Positions 1 through 8,807 are shown, counted from the first letter of the stretch. The stretch: 64,000 nt of DNA from Arthrobacter sp. Leaf337 (GCF_001423745.1 NZ_LMPC01000001.1:435923-499922); one strand, 5' to 3'. Notes: a model not told the origin generated them from the letters alone. Program-made: numbers and translations.

Positions 1-826
1 ATTCCGGCCGCTGGTTGCCGTTCGGCCCGCCAGTGCCGTTGCCCGTGCCGCTGCCTTGCGGCGGCCGGATGGCACCGTGGATAACGAGGTCCACCGCGTG
101 CGCCGGCTCATCGACTACCTGGATTAGGCCGAGGTCCTTCTCCGAAATCATGCCGTCTTCCACCAGGGTGCCCCTGATCCAGTCGAGCATGGGCCCCCAG
201 AAAGCGGTGCCCAGGAGGACTATGGGGAAGGACGTGACCTTCCGCGTCTGGACCAAAACCATCGCCTCGAAGAGTTCGTCCAGGGTGCCCAGGCCGCCAG
301 GCAGCACAATGAATCCCTGGGCATACTTCACGAACATGGTTTTCCGTGCGAAGAAGTAGCGGAAGTTGATCCCGAGGTCCACCCACTGGTTGAGTCCCTG
401 CTCGAACGGAAGCTCAATACCGAGACCCACGGATACACCGTTGCCCTGGACGGCGCCTTTGTTGGCAGCCTCCATGGAGCCCGGTCCGCCGCCGGTAATG
501 ACGGCCACCCCGGCTTCGGCCAGTTTGCGGCCCACCTCAACGCCCAGTTCGTAATAGACGGAGCCCGGCTTGGTGCGTGCGGAGCCGAACACGCTGACGG
601 CAGGCCCGAGGTCCGCGAGCGCACCGAAGCCTTCCACGAACTCACTCTGGATTCTGAGGACCCGCCACGGGTCAGTGTGGACAAACTGGCCGGGCCCCTT
701 CGTGTCCAGCAGGTGCTGGTCCGACATCTCCACTGCCGCCTGCTTTCGACGCAGCTCCAGCGGACCCTTGTGACGGGTGGCAATGGGAGGTACTGGAGTT
801 GGAGAAGGCTGCGGATCGGTACTCAT
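1..826 (-). CDS. LOG-family Rossmann-fold protein (TIGR00730-like), 3' end outside the window
   Basis: About 275 codons are visible from an ATG at 826; the C terminus lies beyond the left edge. The protein carries the two diagnostic motifs of the LOG / lysine-decarboxylase-like family: [14 protein letters not shown] in the middle and [13 protein letters not shown] about 85 residues later. Family members studied in detail cleave cytokinin nucleoside 5'-monophosphates (phosphoribohydrolases); that activity is family knowledge and not shown here. The N-terminal 40 residues before the Rossmann fold are charged and probably disordered. The last visible part is a Gly/Asn/Thr-rich tail ([15 protein letters not shown]). 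It is divergent from the amino-acid transporter operon starting at 991. Confidence 0.85.
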   Translation of the reverse strand, partial: MSTDPQPSPTPVPPIATRHKGPLELRRKQAAVEMSDQHLLDTKGPGQFVHTDPWRVLRIQSEFVEGFGALADLGPAVSVFGSARTKPGSVYYELGVEVGRKLAEAGVAVITGGGPGSMEAANKGAVQGNGVSVGLGIELPFEQGLNQWVDLGINFRYFFARKTMFVKYAQGFIVLPGGLGTLDELFEAMVLVQTRKVTSFPIVLLGTAFWGPMLDWIRGTLVEDGMISEKDLGLIQVVDEPAHAVDLVIHGAIRPPQGSGTGNGTGGPNGNQRPE

Positions 827-977
827 CCACCAAGGCTAGCGCGGTTCTCCAAGCCAGACTGTCCGGCGCGTCCGATCCTGTTGCAGAGGCTACCCGGGGC
901 CCTGACCTGCAGGTATCTCTTGAATCACGATCTGCAGGAAGTTGGAGTGATTGCCGTCATATCCCGCTAATGTTCGC

Positions 978-990
978 TAGATTCTCTCTT
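978..990 (+). promoter_or_regulatory. Predicted leaderless promoter of gluA
   Basis: TAGATT at 978-983 followed by 7 nt and ATG at 991. There is no purine-rich ribosome binding site before the ATG, so the transcript probably starts at or next to the start codon. Just upstream are two CTGCAG hexamers (907-912, inside the palindrome ACCTGCAGGT, and 932-937), which could be an operator. Confidence 0.45.
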
Positions 991-1746
991 ATGACTACTC
1001 AAGTGCCCGGCGAAGCTCTCGTCTCCCTGAAAGCCGTGAATAAGCACTACGGCCAGCTGCACGTACTCAAGGACATCAACCTGAACGTCCGCAAGGGCGA
1101 AGTTGTTGTGGTCATCGGACCCTCCGGTTCCGGTAAGTCCACACTCTGCCGGGCCATCAACCGCCTGGAGACCATCGACGACGGCAAGATTGCCATCGAC
1201 GGCAAGGAGCTCCCGGAGGAAGGCAAGGAACTCGCCAAGCTGCGTGCCGACGTCGGCATGGTGTTCCAGTCCTTCAACCTCTTCGCCCACAAAACGATCC
1301 TGGAAAACGTCACCCTGGGGCCCATCAAGGTCAAGGGTGTGCCCAAGGCGCAGGCGGACAAGGACGCCATGGCGCTCCTGGAGCGTGTCGGCGTGGGACA
1401 CCAGGCACCCAAGCTCCCGGCGCAGCTTTCCGGCGGCCAGCAGCAGCGCGTGGCGATTGCCCGGGCCCTTGCCATGAAGCCGAAGGTCATGCTCTTCGAT
1501 GAGCCCACTTCCGCGCTTGACCCGGAAATGATCAATGAAGTCCTTGACGTCATGATCCAGCTGGCCAAGGAAGGCATGACCATGATCGTGGTCACCCACG
1601 AGATGGGCTTCGCCCGCAAAGCCGCCGACCGCGTGGTGTTCATGGCCGACGGCCAGATCGTCGAGGACGCGACGCCTGAGGAGTTCTTCACGAACCCGCA
1701 GAGCAACCGCGCCAAGGACTTCCTCTCGAAGCTCCTCACCCACTGA
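991..1746 (+). CDS. gluA: Polar amino acid (glutamate-type) ABC transporter, ATP-binding protein
   Basis: 251-residue ATPase that would energise uptake of a polar amino acid, by analogy with corynebacterial GluABCD or GlnQ. It has Walker [10 protein letters not shown] near residue 38, the Q-loop in [12 protein letters not shown], signature [16 protein letters not shown], Walker [13 protein letters not shown], and the H-loop in VVTHEMGFA. The start at 991 is chosen because homologues begin close to [11 protein letters not shown] and a -10 box lies 7 nt upstream; the reading frame stays open further upstream but that region contains the promoter. It is first of four co-directional genes (gluABCD). 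Glutamate specificity is inferred from gene order and resemblance only; glutamine or aspartate are possible. Confidence 0.93.
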   Translation: MTTQVPGEALVSLKAVNKHYGQLHVLKDINLNVRKGEVVVVIGPSGSGKSTLCRAINRLETIDDGKIAIDGKELPEEGKELAKLRADVGMVFQSFNLFAHKTILENVTLGPIKVKGVPKAQADKDAMALLERVGVGHQAPKLPAQLSGGQQQRVAIARALAMKPKVMLFDEPTSALDPEMINEVLDVMIQLAKEGMTMIVVTHEMGFARKAADRVVFMADGQIVEDATPEEFFTNPQSNRAKDFLSKLLTH

Positions 1747-1815
1747 TTCCCCGAGACCGCACCTACTCAGTTCGCACCCAGGCCACCACAGTGGCCGCCA
1801 ATGAAAGGTAATGTC

Positions 1816-2703
1816 ATGAAGGCATTTTTGACCCGACGAAAGTCCTTTGTGGTTGCAGCATCAGCAGCCCTCGCTCTGACATTGAGCGCTTGCGGCGGCG
1901 GCGGCACCGGCACCACCAGCAACCCCACGGTCGCCGAGAAGCCCACCTTCGCAGCTGGCAGCACCATGGCGAAGCTCTCCTCTGCCGGCACCATCAAGAT
2001 CGGCACCAAGTTCGACCAGCCGCTGTTCGGCCAGGTCGGCCTTGACGGCAAGCCCATCGGTTTTGACGTCGAGATGGGCAAGCTGATTGCCGCCAAGCTG
2101 GGCATTGCTGCGGACAAGATCGAATGGTCGGAGACTGTCTCGGCCAACCGCGAGCCCTTCATCGAACAGGGCAAGGTGGATCTGGTCATCGCCACGTACA
2201 CCATCAACGACAAGCGCAAGCAGGTCGTTAGCTTTGCCGGGCCGTACTACGAGGCCGGCCAGGCGCTCATGGTTAACAAGGACAACGACACCATCAAGAA
2301 GCCCGAGGACGTCAAGGGCAAGAAGGTCTGTTCCGTGACCGGTTCCACCCCTGCCGGCACCATCGTGGAGAAGTACGGAGCAGAACTCGTTCCCGCAGCC
2401 ACATACTCTGCCTGCCTCGAACCGCTGCGCAACAAGCAGGTGGAAGCCATCACCACCGACAACGTGATCCTTGCCGGCTTCGTGGACAAGGAACCTGACG
2501 CCTTCAAGCTGGCCTCGGATGAGACCTTCACCAAGGAGCCCTACGGCATCGGCCTGAAGAAGGACGACACCGTCTTCCGCAACTGGATCAACGACCAGCT
2601 GGAAGAATTCGCGAAGGACGGCTCCTACAAGAAGGCATGGGAAGCCACCGCCGGCGCCGTCATCAAGACGGCTCCGGAACTTCCGGCCATCAACCGTTAC
2701 TAA
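1816..2703 (+). CDS. gluB: Glutamate-type ABC transporter substrate-binding lipoprotein
   Basis: 295-residue extracellular solute-binding protein of the amino-acid (SBP_bac_3) family. The signal peptide ends in the lipobox LTLSAC, so the mature protein should be lipid-anchored on the outer face of the membrane. Typical family segments follow: GTKFDQPLFG, GFDVEMGKLIAAKLG, and late in the protein EPYGIGLKKDD. The ATG at 1816 is preferred to the in-frame ATG at 1801 because AAAGGT at 1805-1810 region is well spaced only for the downstream start. It lies 69 nt after gluA and is followed by a strong hairpin before gluC. Confidence 0.92.
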   Translation: MKAFLTRRKSFVVAASAALALTLSACGGGGTGTTSNPTVAEKPTFAAGSTMAKLSSAGTIKIGTKFDQPLFGQVGLDGKPIGFDVEMGKLIAAKLGIAADKIEWSETVSANREPFIEQGKVDLVIATYTINDKRKQVVSFAGPYYEAGQALMVNKDNDTIKKPEDVKGKKVCSVTGSTPAGTIVEKYGAELVPAATYSACLEPLRNKQVEAITTDNVILAGFVDKEPDAFKLASDETFTKEPYGIGLKKDDTVFRNWINDQLEEFAKDGSYKKAWEATAGAVIKTAPELPAINRY

Positions 2704-2710
2704 GTAACGC

Positions 2711-2754
2711 CGGCGGTTGCCGGAGTCCGCGTACCGCGCCTCCGGCAACCGCCG
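2711..2754 (+). promoter_or_regulatory. Intercistronic hairpin between gluB and gluC
   Basis: CGGCGGTTGCCGGAG (2711-2725) is perfectly complementary to CTCCGGCAACCGCCG (2740-2754) around a 14-nt loop. No T-tract follows, so it fits an mRNA-stabilising or processing element better than a terminator. Confidence 0.75.
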
Positions 2755-2798
2755 CTCCCATCTTCGCTCCCGTCCGCGACACACAGCCAAAGGATGTT

Positions 2799-3449
2799 AT
2801 GGACGTCATCATCGAAAACCTGCCACTTTACTGGGAAGGCTTTCTCCGAACCCTGTTCCTGTCCGCCGTGTCCGGAGTCATCGCCCTCCTGCTGGGAACC
2901 GTGCTGGCCGCAGCCCGTGTTTCCCCTGTTGCTGCCCTCCGCGGCTTCAGCATGGCCTATGTGGAGATCCTGCGGAACACCCCCCTGACCATTGCTTTCT
3001 TCTTTGCCGCGATCGTCCTGCCCCGGCTCGGCGTGAAATTCGAGCAGTTTGAGGTGGCGGCCATCATTGCCCTGAGTGCCTACACTGCGGCCTTCATCGC
3101 GGAAGCCGTACGCTCCGGTGTCAACAGCGTTCCCGTCGGCCAGGCCGAAGCAGCACGCAGCATTGGCATGAAATTCGGCCAGGTGCTTTCCCTGATCATT
3201 CTCCCGCAGGCACTGCGGACGGTGATCCCGCCGTTGATCAACATCCTGATCGCGCTCGTGAAAAACTCCTCCGTTGCCGGCGCCTTCTTCGTTCTGGAGC
3301 TGTTCGGTTACGGCCGCCAGCTGGCCAATTCCAATGGCGACCAGGTCCTGGCCGTTCTCCTCGGAGTGGCATTCTTCTACCTGCTGATCACTGTTCCGCT
3401 GGGCATCCTGGCGAGCACCGTCGAACGAAAGGTGGCGATCGCCCGATGA
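2799..3449 (+). CDS. gluC: Glutamate-type ABC transporter permease (GluC-like)
   Basis: 216-residue inner-membrane permease of the His/Glu/Gln family (HisM type) with about five hydrophobic segments. The EAA-type cytoplasmic loop that contacts the ATPase reads EAARSIGMKFGQVLSLIILP, and an N-terminal helix is followed by the usual YVEILRNTPLTIAFFF. The ATG at 2799 is chosen over upstream in-frame codons because AAAGGA lies just before it and the encoded N terminus (MDVIIENLPLYWEGF) matches the family. Its stop overlaps the start of gluD by 4 nt, so the two permeases are probably translated together as a heterodimer. Confidence 0.93.
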   Translation: MDVIIENLPLYWEGFLRTLFLSAVSGVIALLLGTVLAAARVSPVAALRGFSMAYVEILRNTPLTIAFFFAAIVLPRLGVKFEQFEVAAIIALSAYTAAFIAEAVRSGVNSVPVGQAEAARSIGMKFGQVLSLIILPQALRTVIPPLINILIALVKNSSVAGAFFVLELFGYGRQLANSNGDQVLAVLLGVAFFYLLITVPLGILASTVERKVAIAR

Positions 3450-4285
3450 GCTCAGTTCTGTACGACGTCCCGGGGCCAAAGGCCCGCCGGGTCTCACTGA
3501 TCGGTTCCGTAGTCGGGTCCCTGCTGATCCTTGGCCTGTTGGCGTGGATCGTCAGTACGCTGGCGCAGCAGGGCATCTTCGAGGGACGCCGCTGGGCCAT
3601 CTTCACCCGCGCGGACGTCTGGACGCTGCTCGGCAACGGCATCGGCGCCACCCTCAGCGCTGCCGCTGTTGCCGCCGTCATTGCGTTCCCTCTGGGACTG
3701 TTGGTGTGCCTGCTTCGGATTTCCGACCTCGCCGCGATCCGGATTCCCACCCGGATCGTGCTGGAATTCCTGCGCGGCATGCCAGTGGTCCTGATGATGT
3801 TCTTCGTCCTGCTGGTCTTTGGCACCAACCAATTCATCGCAGTGGTGGCCGGCCTGGTCCTCTACAACGCGGCTGTCTTTGCGGAGATTATCCGCGCCGG
3901 CATCCAGTCCCTGCCCAAGGGGCAACGTGAAGCTGGCCTGACCATTGGCCTGACAAGTTTCCAGTCCCGCATGATCATTGAGCTGCCGCAGGCCGTCCGC
4001 CGGATGATGCCTTCGCTCGTGGCCCAGCTCGTGGTGCTGCTGAAGGATACGTCCCTGGGTTACATCGTCGCGTACGGTGAGCTGCTCCGGGCAGTGCAGG
4101 TCATGGCCGACTTCCTGGGAACGCAGTTCCTGTTCCCGATCTTCTTTGTGGCCGCTGCGATCTACATTGCGATCAACATCTGCGTTTCGCGCATCGCAGT
4201 CTGGATCGAACGCCGCGGCTCCAAGAAGGCCGCCGGCGGCGTGGCCAAAGCGGAGCCTGAGCCGATTGAAGCCGAAGTGAAATAG
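3446..4285 (+). CDS. gluD: Glutamate-type ABC transporter permease (GluD-like)
   Basis: 279-residue second permease of the importer. The ATG at 3446 overlaps the gluC stop in an ATGA. The permease core includes LEFLRGMPVVLMMFFVLLV and the ATPase-contact loop EAGLTIGLTSFQSRMIIELP. The N terminus carries a cytoplasmic stretch before the first helix, and the C terminus ends in a charged tail (KAEPEPIEAEVK), both common in actinobacterial GluD. Last gene of gluABCD; a strong terminator follows 20 nt later. Confidence 0.93.
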   Translation: MSSVLYDVPGPKARRVSLIGSVVGSLLILGLLAWIVSTLAQQGIFEGRRWAIFTRADVWTLLGNGIGATLSAAAVAAVIAFPLGLLVCLLRISDLAAIRIPTRIVLEFLRGMPVVLMMFFVLLVFGTNQFIAVVAGLVLYNAAVFAEIIRAGIQSLPKGQREAGLTIGLTSFQSRMIIELPQAVRRMMPSLVAQLVVLLKDTSLGYIVAYGELLRAVQVMADFLGTQFLFPIFFVAAAIYIAINICVSRIAVWIERRGSKKAAGGVAKAEPEPIEAEVK

Positions 4286-4304
4286 CAGTATCGAACGCGA
4301 GAAC

Positions 4305-4340
4305 CAGGAAGGCCCTGATCAAAGGATCAGGGCCTTCCTG
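4305..4340. terminator. Bidirectional intrinsic terminator between gluD and dapE
   Basis: Perfect 16-bp stem: CAGGAAGGCCCTGATC (4305-4320), loop AAAG, GATCAGGGCCTTCCTG (4325-4340). It lies between two convergent genes; T-tracts are weak, as usual in high-GC actinobacteria. Confidence 0.85.
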
Positions 4341-4362
4341 CTTTGGCAGGGACGTTTTCCGC

Positions 4363-5487
4363 CTAGTTGGCCAGCCACGTCCGGAGCGCCCTCAGGCATT
4401 CGCGGACTGCGTCAGCGTCAACGTGCTCGTTGTCCTTATGCGCCAGCAAGGGATCGCCCGGGCCGAAGTTGACCGCGGGAATACCCAGCTCGCTGAAACG
4501 CGCGACGTCGGTCCAGCCGTACTTCGGCTTGGGCTCGGCACCGACAGCGGCCACGAAGGATGCGGCAGCCGGATGGTTCAGCCCCGGCCGCGCACCGGCC
4601 GCGCTGTCGGTCTTGACCACATCGAACCCGTCGAGGAGTTCGCGGACGTGGGCTTCGGCTTGATCCGGAGTCTTGTCCGGAGCGAAGCGGTAGTTGATTT
4701 CCACCACGCAGCGGTCAGGGATGACGTTGCCGGCCGTGCCTCCGTTGATCTTCACCGCGTTGAGGCTTTCCCGGTAGTCCAGGCCGTCCACGTTGATGGT
4801 GGCCGGTTCGTAGGCTGCGAGCCTCGCGAGGATGGGTGCGGCGGCATGGATGGCGTTGCTTCCCATCCAGGCCCGGGCGGAGTGTGCTGCTTCACCAATG
4901 GTGGTTGCCTCGAACCGCATGGTGCCGTTGCACCCGCCCTCCACCGTTCCGTGCGTCGGCTCGAGCAGGATGGCAAAGTCGCCGTCCAGGAGGCCGCCGT
5001 GGTTGCGCACCAGCCGCCCGAGGCCGCTCTTCGCCGCTTCCACTTCCTCGTGGTCGTAGAACACGAAGGTGACGTCCTTGCCCGGTTCCGCGCCGCCGTC
5101 GAACATTGTGGCCGCCAGCGCCAGCTGCACCGCGACGCCGCCCTTCATGTCCGTAGTGCCGCGGCCGTACAGCAGCCCTTCCCCCGGCGCGCCGGACGGC
5201 CAGAACGAGGGGACGGTGCCGAGGGCCCCTTCGGTGGTGGGGAGTGGCACCGTATCCAGGTGTCCGGCCAGGATGACGCGCTCAGTGCGGCCAAGTGCGG
5301 TCCGGGCAATGATGGAGTCGCCGTCGCGGACCACGGTAAGCTGCGGAATCTTCCGCAGGGCATGTTCGACGGCGTCGGCCAGCTCCTTCTCGTTGGCCGA
5401 GACACTGTTGATGTCGATAAGCGCAGCGGTGAGGAGGGCGACGTCCTGGCGGAGATCCAGGCGGACAGAGGCAGTTTGAGCAGTCAC
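4363..5487 (-). CDS. dapE: Succinyl-diaminopimelate desuccinylase
   Basis: 374-residue M20-family metallopeptidase that hydrolyses N-succinyl-LL-2,6-diaminopimelate to LL-DAP and succinate in the lysine and peptidoglycan precursor pathway. Metal and catalytic residues are visible: AGHLDTVPL, GRGTTDMKGG, YDHEEVEAA (general base and metal Glu), LLEPTHG, and C-terminal LLAHKDNEHVD. Length and sequence fit the actinobacterial DapE type. The start is a GTG at 5487, with TAGACT ending 6 nt before it and no Shine-Dalgarno. It is divergent from dapD, which acts two steps earlier in the same pathway. Confidence 0.95.
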   Translation of the reverse strand: MTAQTASVRLDLRQDVALLTAALIDINSVSANEKELADAVEHALRKIPQLTVVRDGDSIIARTALGRTERVILAGHLDTVPLPTTEGALGTVPSFWPSGAPGEGLLYGRGTTDMKGGVAVQLALAATMFDGGAEPGKDVTFVFYDHEEVEAAKSGLGRLVRNHGGLLDGDFAILLEPTHGTVEGGCNGTMRFEATTIGEAAHSARAWMGSNAIHAAAPILARLAAYEPATINVDGLDYRESLNAVKINGGTAGNVIPDRCVVEINYRFAPDKTPDQAEAHVRELLDGFDVVKTDSAAGARPGLNHPAAASFVAAVGAEPKPKYGWTDVARFSELGIPAVNFGPGDPLLAHKDNEHVDADAVRECLRALRTWLAN

Positions 5488-5493
5488 GATGAC

Positions 5494-5537
5494 AGTCTAG
5501 TTCGAGACCTGAGCCTCCCTCTCGATAGACTGGGGGC
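5494..5537. promoter_or_regulatory. Divergent leaderless promoters of dapE and dapD
   Basis: On the minus strand TAGACT (5499 to 5494) is followed by 6 nt and the dapE GTG at 5487. On the plus strand TAGACT (5526-5531) is followed by 6 nt and the dapD ATG at 5538. The same -10 hexamer and spacing on both strands supports two leaderless start sites within a 50-bp gap. Confidence 0.65.
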
Positions 5538-6569
5538 ATGACTGAAACCGCTGCTGCTTCCGCCGTGCCCGCTGACAATTCCGCGTCCGCCGACGCCCGC
5601 TCCGCCTACGGCTACGGTGTGGCCACCATTTCCACCCGCAACGGCGAGGCCACCGTGCTTGACGTCTGGTTCCCCGCGCCGTCCCTCGGAACCGCAGCGG
5701 ACAGCCTCCGGAATGTGGAGAGCGCGGATCCCGTGCTTGCCGAGATCGCCGCAGCCGGCAGCGACGCCGACCGCGGCACCGAGCAGCAGGTTGTTTTCGT
5801 CCAGGTTCACCTTGACGAAGCCCCCGCCGACACCGCGGACGCCTACCTCCGACTGCACCTGCTTTCGCACCGGCTGGTCCAGCCCAACACCATCAACCTG
5901 GACGGCATCTTCGGCAAGCTCCCCAATGTCGTCTGGACGAACTTCGGCCCGGCCGCCGTAGACGGCTTCGAGCTGACCCGGGCCAAGCTGCGTAAACGCG
6001 GAGCCGTGACTGTCTACGGCGTGGACAAGTTCCCGCGCATGGTGGACTACGTGGTGCCCGCAGGGGTCAGGATCGCCGACGCCGACCGCGTCCGCCTTGG
6101 CGCCTACCTCGCCGAAGGCACCACGGTCATGCACGAGGGCTTCGTGAACTTCAACGCTGGCACCCTGGGCACCTCCATGGTGGAAGGCCGCATTTCTGCA
6201 GGCGTTGTAACCGGTGACGGCACTGACGTCGGCGGCGGGGCCTCCATCATGGGCACCCTCTCGGGCGGCGGCAAGGAAAAGATCTCCCTCGGCGAACGTG
6301 TGCTGCTGGGCGCCAACTCCGGCGTCGGAATCAGCATCGGCGACGACTCGGTGGTGGAAGCCGGCCTGTACGTCACGGCCGGGACCCGCGTCCGCGTGGT
6401 CGGGCCCAAGGATGCCGACGGCGAGGACACCACCCGGGTGGTGAAGGCCGTTGAGCTCTCCGGCGTGCCCAACCTGCTGTTCCGCCGGAATTCCTCGACC
6501 GGCGCGGTGGAGGTACTCCCCCGCAAGGGCCAGACCGTGGAACTCAATGAGGCACTCCACGCCAACTGA
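5538..6569 (+). CDS. dapD: 2,3,4,5-tetrahydropyridine-2,6-dicarboxylate N-succinyltransferase (actinobacterial type)
   Basis: 343-residue enzyme that transfers succinate from succinyl-CoA to tetrahydrodipicolinate in the DAP/lysine pathway. The C-terminal half is a left-handed beta-helix of hexapeptide repeats, visible around [24 protein letters not shown] through [15 protein letters not shown] and [13 protein letters not shown]. The N-terminal domain, beginning after residue 15, is of the long actinobacterial type. It starts 50 nt from the divergent dapE start with a leaderless-type promoter. Cytoplasmic, probably trimeric by family. Confidence 0.95.
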   Translation: MTETAAASAVPADNSASADARSAYGYGVATISTRNGEATVLDVWFPAPSLGTAADSLRNVESADPVLAEIAAAGSDADRGTEQQVVFVQVHLDEAPADTADAYLRLHLLSHRLVQPNTINLDGIFGKLPNVVWTNFGPAAVDGFELTRAKLRKRGAVTVYGVDKFPRMVDYVVPAGVRIADADRVRLGAYLAEGTTVMHEGFVNFNAGTLGTSMVEGRISAGVVTGDGTDVGGGASIMGTLSGGGKEKISLGERVLLGANSGVGISIGDDSVVEAGLYVTAGTRVRVVGPKDADGEDTTRVVKAVELSGVPNLLFRRNSSTGAVEVLPRKGQTVELNEALHAN

Positions 6570-6624
6570 TTCCGTCCGCCCGCAGAAGTCAACCGGCCCG
6601 TCCAGGGCGTGAGGGAGTAACTTC

Positions 6625-7476
6625 GTGTCACGGAGACGTGGCCTGCGCCGCCTGCTAGTCCTGGGGCTGGCTCTGGCACTTATTGCCGGCGGCGTTTACA
6701 CGGCCGTGGCCTTTATTCAACGCTCGGAAACGCTGATTGCCGAAAAGTGCACCGCCGTCGTAGGGTCCCGCAAAGCCGACTTGGCCACCGACCAGGCGGC
6801 CAACGCGGCCCTGATAACGGCGGTCGCGGTGCGCCGGGGGCTGCCGCCGCGGGCGGCGAGTATCGCCCTGGCCACCGCCATGCAGGAATCCAAGCTGCGC
6901 AACATCGGGCACGGCGACCATGCCGGGCCGGATTCCCGCGGGCTGTTCCAGCAGCGTCCCTCGCAGGGCTGGGGCACCGAGGAACAGGTGATGGACCCTT
7001 ATTATTCGAGCGGTGCGTTCTACGACGCCCTGGTGAAGATCCCGGAGTACGAGTCGCTGGAAATCACCGCCGCCGCCCAGCAGGTCCAGCGTTCGGCGTA
7101 CCCGCAGGCCTACGCCGAACACGAGGACATGGGAAGGGTCTTCGCCTCCGCCCTGACCGGCCAGTCTGCCGCAGCACTCGACTGCACCCTCAAATCGCCC
7201 GAGGAAGCCGGTGATGTCCAGGCCGTCGTTGACGAAGTGGCAGCGGCATTCGGGAACATCCCGGCGACGGCCGACGGCAGCACCGTCGTGCTGGAGGCGA
7301 GCGGCAGCCAGGCCTGGGCTGTGGCGCAGTGGGCCGTGGCCAACGCGAAGTCGCTGTCCGTGACGGCGGTCGGCGTCGAGGGCCGCAGCTGGGACCGGGC
7401 GTCCAGGAACGGCTGGCAGCCTTCGGAGGCCCTGTCCGGTCAGGTCAGGGTCACGGTCGCTACCGGGACTCCCTGA
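6625..7476 (+). CDS. Membrane-anchored protein with lysozyme/transglycosylase-like fold
   Basis: 283 residues starting at a GTG (6625) preceded by AGGGAG. An arginine-rich N terminus and a hydrophobic segment (LLVLGLALALIAGGVYTAVAF) predict a single membrane anchor. The segment ALATAMQESKLRNIGHGD followed by DSRGLFQQRPSQGWG looks like the catalytic region of lysozyme-fold muramidases: the Glu in QESKL is the likely general acid, and RGLFQQRPSQGWG the sugar-cleft loop. The remaining C-terminal domain has no motif I recognise. Homologues are common downstream of dapD in Micrococcales to my memory, often unnamed; the enzymatic role is inferred. Confidence 0.75.
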   Translation: MSRRRGLRRLLVLGLALALIAGGVYTAVAFIQRSETLIAEKCTAVVGSRKADLATDQAANAALITAVAVRRGLPPRAASIALATAMQESKLRNIGHGDHAGPDSRGLFQQRPSQGWGTEEQVMDPYYSSGAFYDALVKIPEYESLEITAAAQQVQRSAYPQAYAEHEDMGRVFASALTGQSAAALDCTLKSPEEAGDVQAVVDEVAAAFGNIPATADGSTVVLEASGSQAWAVAQWAVANAKSLSVTAVGVEGRSWDRASRNGWQPSEALSGQVRVTVATGTP

Positions 7477-7486
7477 CGCTAGAGCC

Positions 7487-8098
7487 TCAGACGAGCAGTT
7501 CCACGACGGGCTGGACGTAGCTTCGGAACACCTCAGGCTGGGAGAGCAGTTCCTTGCTCATGATGATCTTGTCCGGCTCGAGGTACCAGGCCCGGGGTTC
7601 CGTCAATGGAAGTTCGACGATGGTCAGGTTGAAGTCCCGCGAACCGCGGCCCACCTCCAGCAGCCGGTCCTCCACCATGTCGCCCAAGAGCTGCGGGGCG
7701 CCGCTGGCCTCCCGTTCGGCTTCCAGCTCCGCGTATTCTGCGCGGCGCTCCCGCGCCCACGTCAGCGCCGAACCGAAATGCGCCTGCAGCACGCGCTGGA
7801 GTGCCGGAGAGTTGCCAAAAGCCTCAAAGTCCGGAGGCGTCACGTCGGGGGTCATTTGCGGGTGCGCCTTGAGCAGTTGCTCCCACCAGGCCTCCCATTC
7901 AGTCTTCAGCGCGCTGATCCCGCCCACTTCGGACGTGAGGTTGGTGTGGTCCACCGGACGGATCTTCGGTGCCATGTGACACAGTGCCGGACGCCCGGCA
8001 CTGTCGAGGCCGGCGGCGTCGCGAACGTAAAGTGCGATGAGCATGGGACCTGAAGTGTCCATGGTGATTCGCCAGCCAGGACCGCCTGTTTGGTGCAT
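7487..8098 (-). CDS. Hypothetical protein, 203 residues
   Basis: A soluble, acidic protein with no signal peptide or membrane helix and no motif I can name. Coding potential is supported by clear codon periodicity and a GGGAGG ribosome binding site in front of the ATG at 8098. The N-terminal part (PMLIALYVRDAAGLD) is hydrophobic; a helical Glu/Arg-rich stretch (ARERRAEYAELEAEREASG) lies near residues 115-135. It converges on the lysozyme-fold gene and follows the TetR gene on the same strand, with 58 nt between them. Confidence 0.7.
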   Translation of the reverse strand: MHQTGGPGWRITMDTSGPMLIALYVRDAAGLDSAGRPALCHMAPKIRPVDHTNLTSEVGGISALKTEWEAWWEQLLKAHPQMTPDVTPPDFEAFGNSPALQRVLQAHFGSALTWARERRAEYAELEAEREASGAPQLLGDMVEDRLLEVGRGSRDFNLTIVELPLTEPRAWYLEPDKIIMSKELLSQPEVFRSYVQPVVELLV

Positions 8099-8156
8099 CC
8101 GAATGGCCTCCCTTGGCTTGTTTACTGTCCCAGTCTAATCCTGTTGACTACTGACG

Positions 8157-8795
8157 TTAATGGCTGGTTTCAGACTGTCCAAGGCTGTGCAGGTGGGACG
8201 ACAGGACGTCCCTGCACATTTCGGCAGTCATCCATTCCGGCTGCAGCAAAGCATGCATCGTCAGTCCGTCCAAGGTAGCCAGCAGCCGCTCCGCTTCGGT
8301 CACCAGGCCCAGGTGGCCGTCGCCGTCCATTGCCTCCCCGGGCGCCCGCAGTTCCATGACCAGCCAACCGACAACGGCGGCCACGGCCCGGTGGCTGCGG
8401 TCGGCCTCGGCGGCAAGGAAGGGCTTGATCCGGGCTGCGTTTTTGAACGCCATCCAGACGCACGCGTCCACCGCCCGTTCCTCATCCAGGGGAAGGAACT
8501 GGCCCAGCAGGGTTAACACTCCGTCCCGGTGCTCCGCAGTGCCGGGGACCAGCCGGGTGAGGTTCTCCCGGGCCTCGTCCAGCCTGCCGGTGATCCTGTC
8601 GACCGCAACGCCGAAGGAATGGGCCAGGAGCTCGTCGCTGCTGGAGAAGTAGTGGCGGACGGAACCCACCGCCAGCCCGGCTTCGTCAGCCACTTCGCGC
8701 AGTGAGGCCCGTTCCAGCCCGTCCGTCGCGATGATCCTGAAAACTGCTTCGACAACTTCCTGTCGCCGGGCTGCGGCATCAACGATTTTGGGCAC
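8157..8795 (-). CDS. TetR-family transcriptional regulator
   Basis: 212 residues with an N-terminal helix-turn-helix: EAVFRIIATDGLERASLREV followed by ADEAGLAVGSVRHYFSSSDE, which matches TetR helix 2-3 and the conserved YF. The C-terminal ligand domain contains ACVWMAFKNAARI as in BetI-like members with the TetR_C_6 fold. The start is a GTG at 8795. A short inverted repeat lies just upstream, consistent with autoregulation. The neighbouring divergent gene is galE; whether this regulator controls it is unknown. Confidence 0.9.
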   Translation of the reverse strand: MPKIVDAAARRQEVVEAVFRIIATDGLERASLREVADEAGLAVGSVRHYFSSSDELLAHSFGVAVDRITGRLDEARENLTRLVPGTAEHRDGVLTLLGQFLPLDEERAVDACVWMAFKNAARIKPFLAAEADRSHRAVAAVVGWLVMELRAPGEAMDGDGHLGLVTEAERLLATLDGLTMHALLQPEWMTAEMCRDVLSSHLHSLGQSETSH

Positions 8796-8807
8796 CCTTA
8801 TTATTTA

